64,000 nt of DNA from JAGNNV01 sp031412915 (GTDB lineage: Bacteria; Acidobacteriota; Vicinamibacteria; Fen-336; JAGNNV01), in the NCBI GenBank assembly GCA_031412915.1, contig JANODX010000038.1:22073-86072 (forward strand). Reading direction: 5' to 3'. Below the pieces are notes generated by a model that saw only the letters and a program-made list of their open reading frames with translations, was not told the origin of the DNA and did no database searches. How positions within the stretch are numbered: position 1 is the first letter of the stretch; each line of letters opens with the position of its first letter. The translations under genes and the position numbers were made by a program. Shown here piece by piece: positions 9,305 to 17,829 of the stretch.

Positions 9305-9858
9305 CGGGCCGTGTACCGGGGAAGCCGGTCGAGGAGATCCGCGAGCGGCGGGGCCAATCGGTCGCGGTCCGAAAGGGTCGGCTCGGCCCGCGGCCACTCG
9401 ATCCCTATGGCCGGATCGTTCCACCGCACGGTCAACTCGTCCTCCGGGTGGTAGTAGTCGGTGCACTTGTACTCGACGTCGACCACGTCGGAGAGAACCG
9501 CGAAACCGTGGGCGAAGCCGGGCGGAACGTAGAGTTGTTTGAAGTTGTCGCCGGAGAGCAGGGCCGAGGTCCACTGTCCGAAGTTCGGCGAGCCCACCCG
9601 AACATCCACGGCCACGTCGAGCATGGAGCCCGAAACCGCGCGCATGAGCTTGGCCTGAGGTCTTCGGACCTGGAGATGCAGCCCCCGAACCGTACCCTTC
9701 AGGGAACGGGAATGATTGTCCTGAACAAAAGGCCCGAGGACTCCCGCATCCTCGTAGCGATCCGCGTGGTAGGTCTCGAGAAAGAAACCGCGCGCATCCT
9801 GAAACACCCTGGGCTCGATGATCAGGACGCCGGGCAGGTCTGTTTTCGTGACCTTCAA
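9301..9858 (-). CDS. rfbC: dTDP-4-dehydrorhamnose 3,5-epimerase
   Basis: 185 residues, the usual RmlC length. It begins KVTKTDLPGVLIIEPRVF and contains the cupin motifs ETYHADRY, QDNHSRS, GTVRGLHLQ (catalytic His) and DVAVDVR. The start I choose is TTG at 9858, which overlaps the rfbA stop as TTGA. It places KVTKTD exactly where the family begins, and no ATG or GTG lies nearby in frame. The purine run AAAAAGGAG sits unusually close to it. Coupled translation from rfbA may compensate. The enzyme epimerises C3 and C5 of the 4-keto sugar. Confidence 0.93.
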   Translation of the reverse strand: MKVTKTDLPGVLIIEPRVFQDARGFFLETYHADRYEDAGVLGPFVQDNHSRSLKGTVRGLHLQVRRPQAKLMRAVSGSMLDVAVDVRVGSPNFGQWTSALLSGDNFKQLYVPPGFAHGFAVLSDVVDVEYKCTDYYHPEDELTVRWNDPAIGIEWPRAEPTLSDRDRLAPPLADLLDRLPRYTAR

Positions 9859-10733
9859 GCTCCTTTTTCCTCGGCCACCAGGCGGAGCAGATATTGCCCG
9901 TACTCGTTCTTCTCCATCACCCGTCCGGCCCGCTCCACCTCGTCGAGGGTCATGAAGCCCATCTTGAAGCCCACTTCCTCCGGGCACGCGACCTTGAGGC
10001 CCTGCCGTTCCTCGATGGCCTGAATGAAGGTGGAGGCCTGAAGGAGAGACTCGTGAGTTCCGGTGTCGAGCCAGGCCATGCCGCGGCCGAGAATGACCAC
10101 GTTGAGATCCATGAGTTCGAGGTACTTCCGGTTCACGTCGGTGATCTCGAGCTCGCCGCGGGCCGAGGGCGTGAGCGCCCCCGCGATGTCCAGGACGCGG
10201 TTGTCGTAGAAGTACAGGCCGGTGACCGCATAATTCGACTTCGGCTGTTTCGGTTTCTCCTCGAGACTCGTGGCCCTTCCCGCGCCATCGAAAGCCACGA
10301 CACCGTAACGCTCCGGGTCTTTGACCCGATAGGCGAAGACGGTGGCGCCCGAGGACCGTTTCGCGGCGGTTTGAAGGTCGCGGGGCAAACCGTCGCCATA
10401 GAAGATGTTGTCGCCGAGGGCGAGGGCCACGCGATCGGTCCCCGTGAACTCACGGCCGATGATGAAGGCCTGAGCGAGACCGTCCGGACGGGGTTGCACG
10501 GCATACTCGAGGCGGATGCCGAACTGTGATCCGTCCTGGAGCAGGCGTTTGAAACCGTCCTGGTCCTCCGGGGTCGTGATCACGAGAATGTCGCGGATGC
10601 CCGCGAGCATCAAGGTGGTCAGCGGGTAATAGATCATCGGCTTGTCGTAGATGGGGACAAGCTGTTTGGAAACGGCCAGGGTGAGCGGATAGAGCCTGGT
10701 GCCCGATCCGCCGGCGAGGATGATGCCCTTGAT
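9855..10733 (-). CDS. rfbA: Glucose-1-phosphate thymidylyltransferase (probable ATC start)
   Basis: Nucleotidyltransferase making dTDP-glucose. The conserved N-terminal motif LAGGSGTRLYPLT...SKQLVPIYDKP lies upstream of the first in-frame ATG (10637), so the protein must start earlier. The frame back to the rfbB stop (TAG at 10745-10743) contains no ATG, GTG or TTG. The codons there are GAG, GCG, ATC, ATC and then AAG GGC. A perfect AGGAGG (10744-10739) stands five bases before the second ATC (10733), which I take as the start. This gives 292 residues, the normal length. Alternatives are a sequencing error (ATG read as ATC) or a CTG at a point that would destroy the nucleotide-binding loop. 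It lies directly after rfbB. Confidence 0.93.
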   Translation of the reverse strand: MKGIILAGGSGTRLYPLTLAVSKQLVPIYDKPMIYYPLTTLMLAGIRDILVITTPEDQDGFKRLLQDGSQFGIRLEYAVQPRPDGLAQAFIIGREFTGTDRVALALGDNIFYGDGLPRDLQTAAKRSSGATVFAYRVKDPERYGVVAFDGAGRATSLEEKPKQPKSNYAVTGLYFYDNRVLDIAGALTPSARGELEITDVNRKYLELMDLNVVILGRGMAWLDTGTHESLLQASTFIQAIEERQGLKVACPEEVGFKMGFMTLDEVERAGRVMEKNEYGQYLLRLVAEEKGA

Positions 10734-10742
10734 GATCGCCTC

Positions 10743-11849
10743 CTATGCCTTCATCGCGTCCCGCGGCTTCACCGCGTGCCCCAGCCGTTCGCGGTCGTAT
10801 TTGCCGCGGGTCACGGCGGCCGTCCAGTCCGTGTTTTGGAGATACCAGCGCACGGTCAACCGCAAGCCGGCCTCGAAAGGGTGCCTGGGTTCGAAACCGA
10901 GCTCGCGCCGGATCCTCGAGGCGTCGATGGCGTAACGCCGATCGTGGCCGGGGCGGTCCTTCACGAATGTCCGGAGGTCGGTGTAAGCACCCAAGCCCCG
11001 GTCCCGCAGCGCCCGATTTGCGTGGGCCGGACGCTCGGCTTCGATGGCCGCGCACAGCGCGTCCACGACCTGAAGATTCGTGCGCTCCGAATTCCCCCCC
11101 ACGTTGTACTTCTCGCCCGACCGACCGCTACGGAGCACGGCCAGGATGGCATCGCAATGATCGGCGACGTAGAGCCAGTCTCGGATGTTGCCGCCGTCCC
11201 CGTATATGGGCAGGCTCCTCCCTTCGATGGCGTTCATGATCATGAGCGGGATCAGCTTCTCGGGGAACTGATAAGGCCCATAGTTGTTGGAGCAGTTGGT
11301 GATGATCGCGGGCAGGCCGTACGTCTCGTGCCAGGCGCGCACCAGATGGTCGGCGCCGGCCTTGGACGCCGAGTAGGGCGAGTTGGGAGCGTAGGGTGTG
11401 TCCTCGCGAAAAGCCCCGGTGTCCCCGAGGGATCCGAAGACTTCGTCGGTGGAAACGTGCAGGAAGCGGAACGTCTCCCGATCCTCGGCCGAGAACCTCG
11501 CGAGCAGTGCGCGCGACGCCTCCAGAAGCTCGAAGGTCCCGTTCACGTTCGTGCGCACGAAGTCGCCGGGGCCGTCAATGGAACGATCCACATGACTCTC
11601 GGCCGCGAAGTTCACCACGGCCTGGGGACGGTGTTCGGAGAACAGGGCCCGAACCGCGTCGCGGTCTGCGATGTCTCCGCGCACGAACAGCACCCGATCG
11701 TCGCCGAAGGTGCCCTCGAGGTTCTCGAGGTGACCGGCATAGGTCAAGGCGTCGAAGACCACCAGTCGGTTAGAGGTCGTGGCGAGCGCCTGACGCACGA
11801 AATTCGACCCGATGAACCCGGCTCCGCCCGTGACGATCCACGTGGTCAA
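10743..11849 (-). CDS. rfbB: dTDP-glucose 4,6-dehydratase
   Basis: 368 residues starting with TTG at 11849, placed directly before the Rossmann motif VTGGAGFIGSNFV. Other RmlB signatures are NFAAESHVDRSIDGP, STDEVFGSLG and the catalytic YSASKAGADHLV, with NCSNNYGPYQFPEKLIP. It converts dTDP-glucose to the 4-keto-6-deoxy sugar. It is the first gene of the minus-strand operon rfbB-A-C-D-M28-GT39-hydrolase. All four rfb genes appear to lack an ATG start (TTG, ATC, TTG, GTG), a striking pattern for one operon. Confidence 0.96.
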   Translation of the reverse strand: MTTWIVTGGAGFIGSNFVRQALATTSNRLVVFDALTYAGHLENLEGTFGDDRVLFVRGDIADRDAVRALFSEHRPQAVVNFAAESHVDRSIDGPGDFVRTNVNGTFELLEASRALLARFSAEDRETFRFLHVSTDEVFGSLGDTGAFREDTPYAPNSPYSASKAGADHLVRAWHETYGLPAIITNCSNNYGPYQFPEKLIPLMIMNAIEGRSLPIYGDGGNIRDWLYVADHCDAILAVLRSGRSGEKYNVGGNSERTNLQVVDALCAAIEAERPAHANRALRDRGLGAYTDLRTFVKDRPGHDRRYAIDASRIRRELGFEPRHPFEAGLRLTVRWYLQNTDWTAAVTRGKYDRERLGHAVKPRDAMKA

Positions 11850-12089
11850 GTGCCCGTCCCGGAATTCGATTCCAAAGGAGAACCCAGGCAGAAAGCGAAG
11901 GCCGGCGCACTCGTTCGGGGAAACATTCTCGGCTGGAGCTTAGCCGTCCCGGGGGGTGCGCGCCGACCGCCCCGAGGCCGACCCTCCGGAAGAACGGCCA
12001 TAGACTTGGTTCGGTCCCGACCTGCGAGCGAATGGAGTTTCTCCAGTGAATCACCCCTTCACCGCCGTCTTTCCCCCGACCGCCCGCTC
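11850..12089. other. Divergent intergenic region between rfbB and a glycosyltransferase gene
   Basis: It must hold promoters for both directions. The only promoter-like element I can point to is TAGACT at 12001-12006 on the plus strand, a -10-like hexamer without a recognisable -35. A short out-of-frame start (GGAG at 12034-12037 then GTG at 12046) also lies here. No RNA gene or repeat is evident. Confidence 0.4.
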
Positions 12090-13844
12090 TTGATCAACAC
12101 CTTGATCAACGTGGCGGTCGGGCTCCTGATCGCCGCCCTGCCCTACCTCATGAGCGGCCAGTTCTCCGCGGCGGAGCTTCCGCCCATTCTTGCCTACCTG
12201 CTCTTTCCCGGACGGGACATTCTGTTTCTGCTCGGAGGGTTGGTCGTCTTGTGGGCGGCACTTCGAGATCGAGTTCCCACGGAACGGGTCTCGCGGAAAC
12301 TCGAGTCCCTCACCTCTCATCGCGCGTTCGCGCCGCTCGCGTTCGCTCTGGTGGCCGTTCTCGCCTTTGTCCGTGTGCCTCAGCAGGAGAAAGAGGCGGA
12401 CGCCTTCGGTGGCGACGAACCCAAATACCTGCGCATCGCGTTCAGTCTTCTGAGAGACAGCGACGCCGACGTCAACGGAGGCAGAACCGCGACCCCCGAT
12501 CTCACCACAAGGCTGCAGCAGGTTCGGAACCTCGTGCTGGTCGGTCGGGATTCGTTCTTCGACCTGTTCCGGCCGGTGGTGATTCCGAGTGATCACGTCT
12601 GGAACGCCGGCAACTGGACGGTGCGGGGTCTGGACGGAGGCCTCTACCATCTTCAACCTCCCGGCCTGCCCGCTCTGGTGGCGGTCGCTCTCGGTATCGG
12701 GGAGGCCATTCTGCCGGAGCGCGACCCTGGAATCTATGTCTTCGCGCTCCTGTCCGTCATCTGGATTCTGGGGACGAGGCAACTTTGGCTGCTTGCTCAG
12801 GATATTTCCGGAGACGCGCTCGGATCGACGGTCTTCGTGGGCCTCGTGCTCCTCGCGGCCCCCATGTTCGTGGGCGGGTACCAGCTCTTCCCCGAAAGCC
12901 TTTCCCTTCTCCTGTTCCCGTGGCTGTTCCGAAGACTGAGGACCAGCGACCGTCCGCTCGGCTCGGCCAGCGCCCTCTTCTGCGGCCTCCTCGCCGGGTA
13001 CATGTTGTGGATCCACCCCAAACTAACGGTCGTGGCCGCTCTCTTCGCGGTCATGGGGTTGCTCCGACCCTTAACCTCCCTCCGGGCCAAGGCCGCTTTC
13101 GCCGCTGGCTTCGTCCTCACCGCACTCACCGCCCTTCTGTACTGCCATCACATCTCCGGCCTGTTCCGACCCGAAGGCCTCTACATCCGACAGGCCGAAG
13201 AGTACGTGGGCTCTCCCAACCCGCTTTCGCTGCGTTTCGCGGCGGGCCTGGTGAAATCGCTCATCGGAGGACGGGATGGCCTTTTCTTGTTTGCTCCGAT
13301 TCTGATTCTCGGTTTCGTGGCCCTTTGGGCCATGAAGCGCCCCTCGCGATCCACGTTCGAGATGTGGGCTCTTTTCGCGGCGGTCTGGCTGACCTCGGCC
13401 GTCCACGATGGAGCCTCGCTCGGTTCCCCGGCGCGCCTCATGATGCCGGTGGTTTTCGTTCCGGCCTGGACTCTGGCTCGAGCCCTGCGCAGCCGCCCTC
13501 CCGCCAGGTTCACGGCCGCCGCGGTCCTGCTCTTTCTCGTGGGCGGCCAGATCACGCTGACTATGGTCAGCGACTGGCGGAGGAATGTGAACCCGTATCG
13601 CACGATGTTCGCCCAACCCGCGACCAACTTCGAGCCGAGTCTGCCGGGGAATTCGTTCACGAGCGAGGCCTACATCGTCGACCTCGAGAAGGCGGGACTG
13701 ATTCTCCTGATCTTTGTGATGGCCGCCCTTATCGGTCGTTCGCTCCCGAGCGCCGAGCCTCTGGCCCCGGCTCGGTTCGGGGTGGGCGTGCTCGCGGTCG
13801 TCATCACTCTAGCCTCCGGGCTACACTGGCTCGGCCCGACCTGA
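12090..13844 (+). CDS. Multi-spanning membrane glycosyltransferase, GT39/ArnT-like (start uncertain)
   Basis: From the in-frame TTG at 12090 this is about 584 residues with about 13-14 hydrophobic segments. The loop after the early helices has GGDEPKYLRIAFSLLRDSD, resembling the acidic metal/substrate loop (DEP.Y) of the PMT/ArnT superfamily. The start is uncertain. The frame is open far upstream, another TTG lies at 12006, and a better ribosome site (GGAG, eight bases, GTG at 12046) is in a different frame that stops at 12091-12093. Either a small frameshift near 12090 or poor initiation could explain this. It is divergent from the rhamnose operon. The donor and acceptor are unknown. Confidence 0.75.
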   Translation: MINTLINVAVGLLIAALPYLMSGQFSAAELPPILAYLLFPGRDILFLLGGLVVLWAALRDRVPTERVSRKLESLTSHRAFAPLAFALVAVLAFVRVPQQEKEADAFGGDEPKYLRIAFSLLRDSDADVNGGRTATPDLTTRLQQVRNLVLVGRDSFFDLFRPVVIPSDHVWNAGNWTVRGLDGGLYHLQPPGLPALVAVALGIGEAILPERDPGIYVFALLSVIWILGTRQLWLLAQDISGDALGSTVFVGLVLLAAPMFVGGYQLFPESLSLLLFPWLFRRLRTSDRPLGSASALFCGLLAGYMLWIHPKLTVVAALFAVMGLLRPLTSLRAKAAFAAGFVLTALTALLYCHHISGLFRPEGLYIRQAEEYVGSPNPLSLRFAAGLVKSLIGGRDGLFLFAPILILGFVALWAMKRPSRSTFEMWALFAAVWLTSAVHDGASLGSPARLMMPVVFVPAWTLARALRSRPPARFTAAAVLLFLVGGQITLTMVSDWRRNVNPYRTMFAQPATNFEPSLPGNSFTSEAYIVDLEKAGLILLIFVMAALIGRSLPSAEPLAPARFGVGVLAVVITLASGLHWLGPT

Positions 13845-13862
13845 CCCTTGATCGTCTTCGGT

Positions 13863-13916
13863 CGGATATCCGTTTTCGGATATCCGTTTGACAGGAACCC
13901 GCGCGGACCATAGCGT
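13863..13916 (+). promoter_or_regulatory. Promoter with twin 10-bp palindromes overlapping the -35 region
   Basis: A perfect TTGACA (13888-13893) and TAGCGT (13911-13916) are separated by 17 bases. Just upstream are two identical palindromes, CGGATATCCG at 13863-13872 and 13877-13886, 14 bases apart start to start, each followed by TT. The second ends one base before the -35 box. This looks like a dimer-binding operator in tandem. The expected transcript would begin about 20 bases before the 70-residue protein gene at 13944. Confidence 0.65.
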
Positions 13917-13943
13917 CCCGCCTTGCATGACCCGGGAGAAGGC

Positions 13944-14156
13944 ATGACCGCACACAACGATGACGCGCACAAGGCAGCGGCTCTTATCGCCCTCCTGCGG
14001 AGCGGAACCCTGGAGGACAGCAAGGTCTCGGAGACCGTCAGGGCTCTCGATGCTCTGTTGCCGGATCCGAACTGGTTTGGCTACGCCATTGACCAGGAGC
14101 CGGAGCTTTCGCCGGAACAGGTCGTCGCGAAGGCGTTCGACTATCGCCCGACCTGA
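13944..14156 (+). CDS. Small protein of unknown function (70 residues)
   Basis: ATG at 13944 is preceded by GGGAGAAGGC, a good ribosome site; an upstream in-frame TTG (13923) is less likely. The protein is soluble and acidic, with no signal peptide or membrane helix. It starts MTAHNDDAHKAAALIALLRSG, then has a helix-like stretch (SKVSETVRALDALLPD) and ends WFGYAIDQEPELSPEQVVAKAFDYRPT. I do not recognise a family. The clear promoter with twin palindromes immediately upstream suggests it is a regulated single gene. It is convergent with the sulfatase gene that ends at 14209. Confidence 0.65.
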   Translation: MTAHNDDAHKAAALIALLRSGTLEDSKVSETVRALDALLPDPNWFGYAIDQEPELSPEQVVAKAFDYRPT

Positions 14157-14208
14157 GTCCTATCCGGGCCGCGGGCCCGCCCCGACCGGGGGCCCATCGA
14201 CCGCCACC

Positions 14209-15729
14209 CTAGTTCTTCGAGACGCCTTCAACGGCCCGACAGGCTGCGGCGGCGCAGGTCTTGAAAGCATTCACTCGTTCGGACCGTCTTGCCAACGCCG
14301 AAGGGGAAAGGGTCGCGGCCTGGTTCTCCATCTGATAGGGGTCCTTCACGAGGTCGTAGGACTCCTTCTCGCCCGTGACGTACTCGACGTAGGTCTCGTT
14401 CTCTGAACGCATCCCCGAATACGATCGAACGCGAAAGGGCGCGCCTCCGCCGAAGTGTTCGATCAGAATCGACTCGCGCCAGGGGACCCTCGAAGGGTCG
14501 GTCGCATGGAGGAGCGGAACCAGGGAGCGACCATCGCTTCGAGCCGCCACGGTCTTGGGCGCGCCCGCCAGTTCGAGGAGCGTGGGAACGAGGTCCACCA
14601 GACCGACCACGCGGTTGAGCGAACGGCCCGAGGCGATGAGGGGGCCGCGGACGATCAAGGGCACTCGAATCGACTCCTCGTAAGGCGCGTACTTCTCGGC
14701 GGGGATCCTGTGTTCGCCTCGCATCCAGCCGTTGTCGGAGGTGAGAAAGATGTAGGTCTTCGAGATCTCGCCGGTTTCGGTCAACGCCTTGAGCAGGGCC
14801 TCCATGGCGTCTTCGACGGACAGAAGAGACTGCCTCATCGCCCGGTAGGTGGCATCGATCTCGCGAGCCGCCATGGGCGTAAGCGACGCCGCCTGGTCCC
14901 GGAGCGCCTCGGGCTTGTCGCTCAAGTCAGCTTCGTCGAAGGACGGCTTGCGCGGCGAATGGTCTCCGGGAAAAGCGGCCAGATGGCGATCCGCCGGCTC
15001 GGGAGGAACATGCGGCGCGCTCACCGAGAGCAGCGCGAAGAACGGCCGCCCGGCGGGCCGCGCGGCCGCACGCACGAACGCTTCGAGCCGCGCGCTCAAG
15101 ACGTCGGTCTGGTAGCCGCCGGCGGACGCCTCGTAGAGCCTCAGAGATCCGTTCTCGTTCAGAGTGAAACGATTGTTGCGGGCTTCCCGGTCAGACAAGA
15201 CTCCGCGGAAGTCATCCCAGCCGCTGGGCACGAATGTTTCCGGGCGCCCATTGGGAAAATCGTTCATGTACTTGCCGAAGAGTCCGGTGCGATAGCCCTG
15301 CGCCTGGAGCCACGGACCGATATTCCGCTCGTCGGAGCCGCCTTTCGACCAGGCCCGGTAACCGCCCTCCGCCCCGTCGTTGTAGTAGACCTTCGTGTTG
15401 TGGGCGTACTGTCCGGTGAGCAAGACGGCCCGCGAGGGCCCGCACAGCGGCGTGCTCGCGATGCTCGAGGTGAATCGCACTCCCTTTTCGATCATCAAGG
15501 AGCGAATCCGGGGCATCGATTCGGTGATCTCCACACCCGCGTCGTCGAGGAGGACCACGACCAGGTTCGGCCGATCCTTGGGCTTCGCCATGGTCGGCTT
15601 CGGCTGCGCGCCGGCCCCCCAGACGGAAAGGAAGGCGAAGGTCGCGAACAGCAGGCCCCGAACGGGCTTCGCCGCCCGAAGCGGCCCGAAACCGGCGGTC
15701 ACTCGCGCGATGGGGCTTGTGTCCTTCAC
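14209..15729 (-). CDS. Secreted sulfatase (formylglycine-dependent)
   Basis: About 506 residues from GTG 15729, which overlaps the upstream gene's stop as GTGA. The N-terminus has a hydrophobic signal (GLLFATFAFLSVWGAGAQ, about 25-42). Metal ligands appear in NLVVVLLDDAG (Asp62/63). The modification motif C96-G-P-S-R is followed by LLTGQYAHN, and SDNGWMRGEHR carries the C-terminal Asp-Asn. The Cys must be oxidised to formylglycine by a maturase not seen in this window. Substrate is unknown; sulfated glycans or arylsulfates are typical. It is coupled to a small secreted protein. Confidence 0.93.
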   Translation of the reverse strand: MKDTSPIARVTAGFGPLRAAKPVRGLLFATFAFLSVWGAGAQPKPTMAKPKDRPNLVVVLLDDAGVEITESMPRIRSLMIEKGVRFTSSIASTPLCGPSRAVLLTGQYAHNTKVYYNDGAEGGYRAWSKGGSDERNIGPWLQAQGYRTGLFGKYMNDFPNGRPETFVPSGWDDFRGVLSDREARNNRFTLNENGSLRLYEASAGGYQTDVLSARLEAFVRAAARPAGRPFFALLSVSAPHVPPEPADRHLAAFPGDHSPRKPSFDEADLSDKPEALRDQAASLTPMAAREIDATYRAMRQSLLSVEDAMEALLKALTETGEISKTYIFLTSDNGWMRGEHRIPAEKYAPYEESIRVPLIVRGPLIASGRSLNRVVGLVDLVPTLLELAGAPKTVAARSDGRSLVPLLHATDPSRVPWRESILIEHFGGGAPFRVRSYSGMRSENETYVEYVTGEKESYDLVKDPYQMENQAATLSPSALARRSERVNAFKTCAAAACRAVEGVSKN

Positions 15730-15923
15730 ATCCAGTCGTCGATGTCTTTCCGGACCTGCTGCCCTTGGTGCATTTGCCGGGTCTGCAGCCATCGAATTCC
15801 GGCTTGCAGGGAGGCCAGGGTCGCGTCCTTGTGGTCTTCGCCTGGGGGCCCGGGCTGGGCCAGGCCGGGAGTCGCGAGCGCAAGCAGGGCGACCAGGAAC
15901 AGGGAAGTGTTACGCCGCGTCAT
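15726..15923 (-). CDS. Small secreted protein coupled to the sulfatase
   Basis: 65 residues. ATG 15923 is preceded by AAGAGGAAATCTCTC, a good ribosome site. Residues 1-23 (MTRRNTSLFLVALLALATPGLAQ) form a textbook signal peptide. The mature part is only about 42 residues: PGPPGEDHKDATLASLQAG, then a helical segment IRWLQTRQMHQGQQVRKDIDDWM. No cysteines and no family that I recognise. The stop overlaps the sulfatase start (GTGA), so the pair is translated together. A role as a partner of the sulfatase is possible, but nothing shows it directly. Confidence 0.75.
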   Translation of the reverse strand: MTRRNTSLFLVALLALATPGLAQPGPPGEDHKDATLASLQAGIRWLQTRQMHQGQQVRKDIDDWM

Positions 15924-16015
15924 GAGAGATTTCCTCTTGGCATTTTCGAGTCGGGTGAAGAGACGAGGGCGGGTCCGGACTCAGACGGGGCGATGTTAAC
16001 GAAGGAGGCTCCACT

Positions 16016-17815
16016 TCACTTGAGGCCGGCCCGACGCCGGTCTTCGGCCACCCTTCTCTCTCTCTCCATCCGCTCCGCTTCCGCTTTCTGGCCCTCGGGC
16101 GTGTCCAGCCAGCGTTTGAACTCGCGGTTGCGCTTCCAGCGCGCCACCGGATCCTCGGTCTGAAAATTGGCCAGCAGGCCCACCTTCGAAACTCGGGCTC
16201 CTGACCAAAGTGTGCCCGCGCGGGTGACATCCGCAGGCAGATGATCGAGGGTGACGATGTGCCGGACAGGATCGGCGGTGCGCAACGACTTCTCCTGGGC
16301 CGGGGTCACGATGATCAGGAATTTCCGGGAGGACGAGACCACCGCCCAGAGTTCGCAGTTCTCGATCACGGGAATACGAAGGGTGAAGAGGATGTCCCGC
16401 TGCAGCCTGAGGGTGTCGTCGCACACCGCAATCCTGAGGTCGGGTGTGTAGATGCGCTCGCGCGCGATGTGGTCCAGAAGCTCTTCGGTCGGCTGAGCCA
16501 GGCGATAGGCGGGAACAATCGCGCCAAACAGAACCAGGGCCGTGCTCAGCACCGAGGCGGCGCACACGGACACGATGGCGCGGGTGCTGGGTCTTATGGC
16601 GGTTCCGAAGCAGGCGAGCGAACCGAGCGTCAGGAAGCCTCGAATCCACTTCACCGTCCATTCCGAGGGTGAAAACGGCGCGGGCAGCATGGGAAAGACG
16701 GCAGCGCCCGCGAGCAGGGCTCCGGCCAGCACGGCCAGGGCTCGGAGCGTTCTTGGGGCGGGCCTGCCGAGGGCGAGATAGGCGCCGATCAGAATGCTGA
16801 GCGGAGGAAGAAGGGGAAGGAGGTAATAGTCGATCTTCCCCCGGGAAAGAGAAAGGGGAACCAGCATCAGCATGGCCCAGAAAAACAGGATGCGAAGAAC
16901 CTTCGGAGCGTCCGCGCGGAAGGCGAAGAGCACAGCGGGCGGAGCCAACACCGACCACGGCAGTCCTTCCGCCGCGTAGACGAGGAAGTAGTACCAGAAG
17001 GGCTCGGCCGTGTCGTAGGTGGGTGCGGCGAAGCGCTGAAGATTTTCGCGCAGGAAGAACCACCTCAGGGGTTCGAGACCCTCGCGGAGATAGACGAAGA
17101 AGAACCAGCCGAGCCCCACCGCGACCGCGGTGAGGGCGCCCATGATCCCAAAGACCGTGAAGATCCTGGGGAGTCGTCGCTCGACCAGCGCGAAGGCCCC
17201 GAGCAGCGCGCCGAAGTAGATCCACGCGATCGGCCCTTTGGTGAGAAAGCTGAGGCCCAGAAGAGCGCCGCAGATCACCAGCCATCGCGGGTTCGATTCG
17301 CTTTCGCTCCGGAGGTACAGGAAACCGGCTGTGAGAGTGAGAAGGGTCAGCAGCATGTCGGACATGGTGAGCCGGGCGAAGCTCACGAACGCGTAACTCG
17401 ACGCCAGAATCGCAGTGGCGAAGAAGGCCGCGGCCTGTCCTTCCCCGGACACCGCACCCGCTTCGTCGGGCGCGATCAGCCGTTTCGCCGTGGAGAAGGT
17501 GGCCAGCAGAATGGCGAGGGCGATCGACGCCGCGACCAGCCGGCCGGAGACAAGACTGACGCCGAAGACCTTGAAACTGAGGGCGAGCAGCCAATAGGTA
17601 AGCGGCGGCTTGTCGTAGAAGGGCTCGCCGCGATAATAAGGAACGAGCCAATCCGACCGCTCCACCATGCCGCGAGCCGCATCCAGGAAGTAGATTTCCG
17701 CGCGCTCGATCGGCGCATCCGCAAGGCCCACCACGAAGGCCGCCGCGGAGAGGGCGAGAACCAGGCCGAGGAGCCACAAGGTGCGCCCGCGGTCAGGAGA
17801 CGGGTTTGGATTCAA
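16016..17815 (-). CDS. ArnT-like polyprenyl-phosphate-sugar glycosyltransferase
   Basis: 599 residues from TTG 17815, 14 bases after the rlmN stop. The N-terminal loop carries the ArnT/GT83 signature ERAEIYFLDAARGM (acidic loop) and YYRGEPFYDKPPLTYW (YDKPPL). About twelve membrane spans follow, then a soluble C-terminal domain of about 150 residues (HIARERIYTPDL...) and a basic tail (KAEAERMERERRVAEDRRR). The enzyme should transfer a sugar from undecaprenyl phosphate to a lipid or glycan acceptor at the periplasmic face. It may share a transcript with rlmN and queG. Confidence 0.9.
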   Translation of the reverse strand: MNPNPSPDRGRTLWLLGLVLALSAAAFVVGLADAPIERAEIYFLDAARGMVERSDWLVPYYRGEPFYDKPPLTYWLLALSFKVFGVSLVSGRLVAASIALAILLATFSTAKRLIAPDEAGAVSGEGQAAAFFATAILASSYAFVSFARLTMSDMLLTLLTLTAGFLYLRSESESNPRWLVICGALLGLSFLTKGPIAWIYFGALLGAFALVERRLPRIFTVFGIMGALTAVAVGLGWFFFVYLREGLEPLRWFFLRENLQRFAAPTYDTAEPFWYYFLVYAAEGLPWSVLAPPAVLFAFRADAPKVLRILFFWAMLMLVPLSLSRGKIDYYLLPLLPPLSILIGAYLALGRPAPRTLRALAVLAGALLAGAAVFPMLPAPFSPSEWTVKWIRGFLTLGSLACFGTAIRPSTRAIVSVCAASVLSTALVLFGAIVPAYRLAQPTEELLDHIARERIYTPDLRIAVCDDTLRLQRDILFTLRIPVIENCELWAVVSSSRKFLIIVTPAQEKSLRTADPVRHIVTLDHLPADVTRAGTLWSGARVSKVGLLANFQTEDPVARWKRNREFKRWLDTPEGQKAEAERMERERRVAEDRRRAGLK

Positions 17816-17829
17816 GCGGACCCTGGGTC

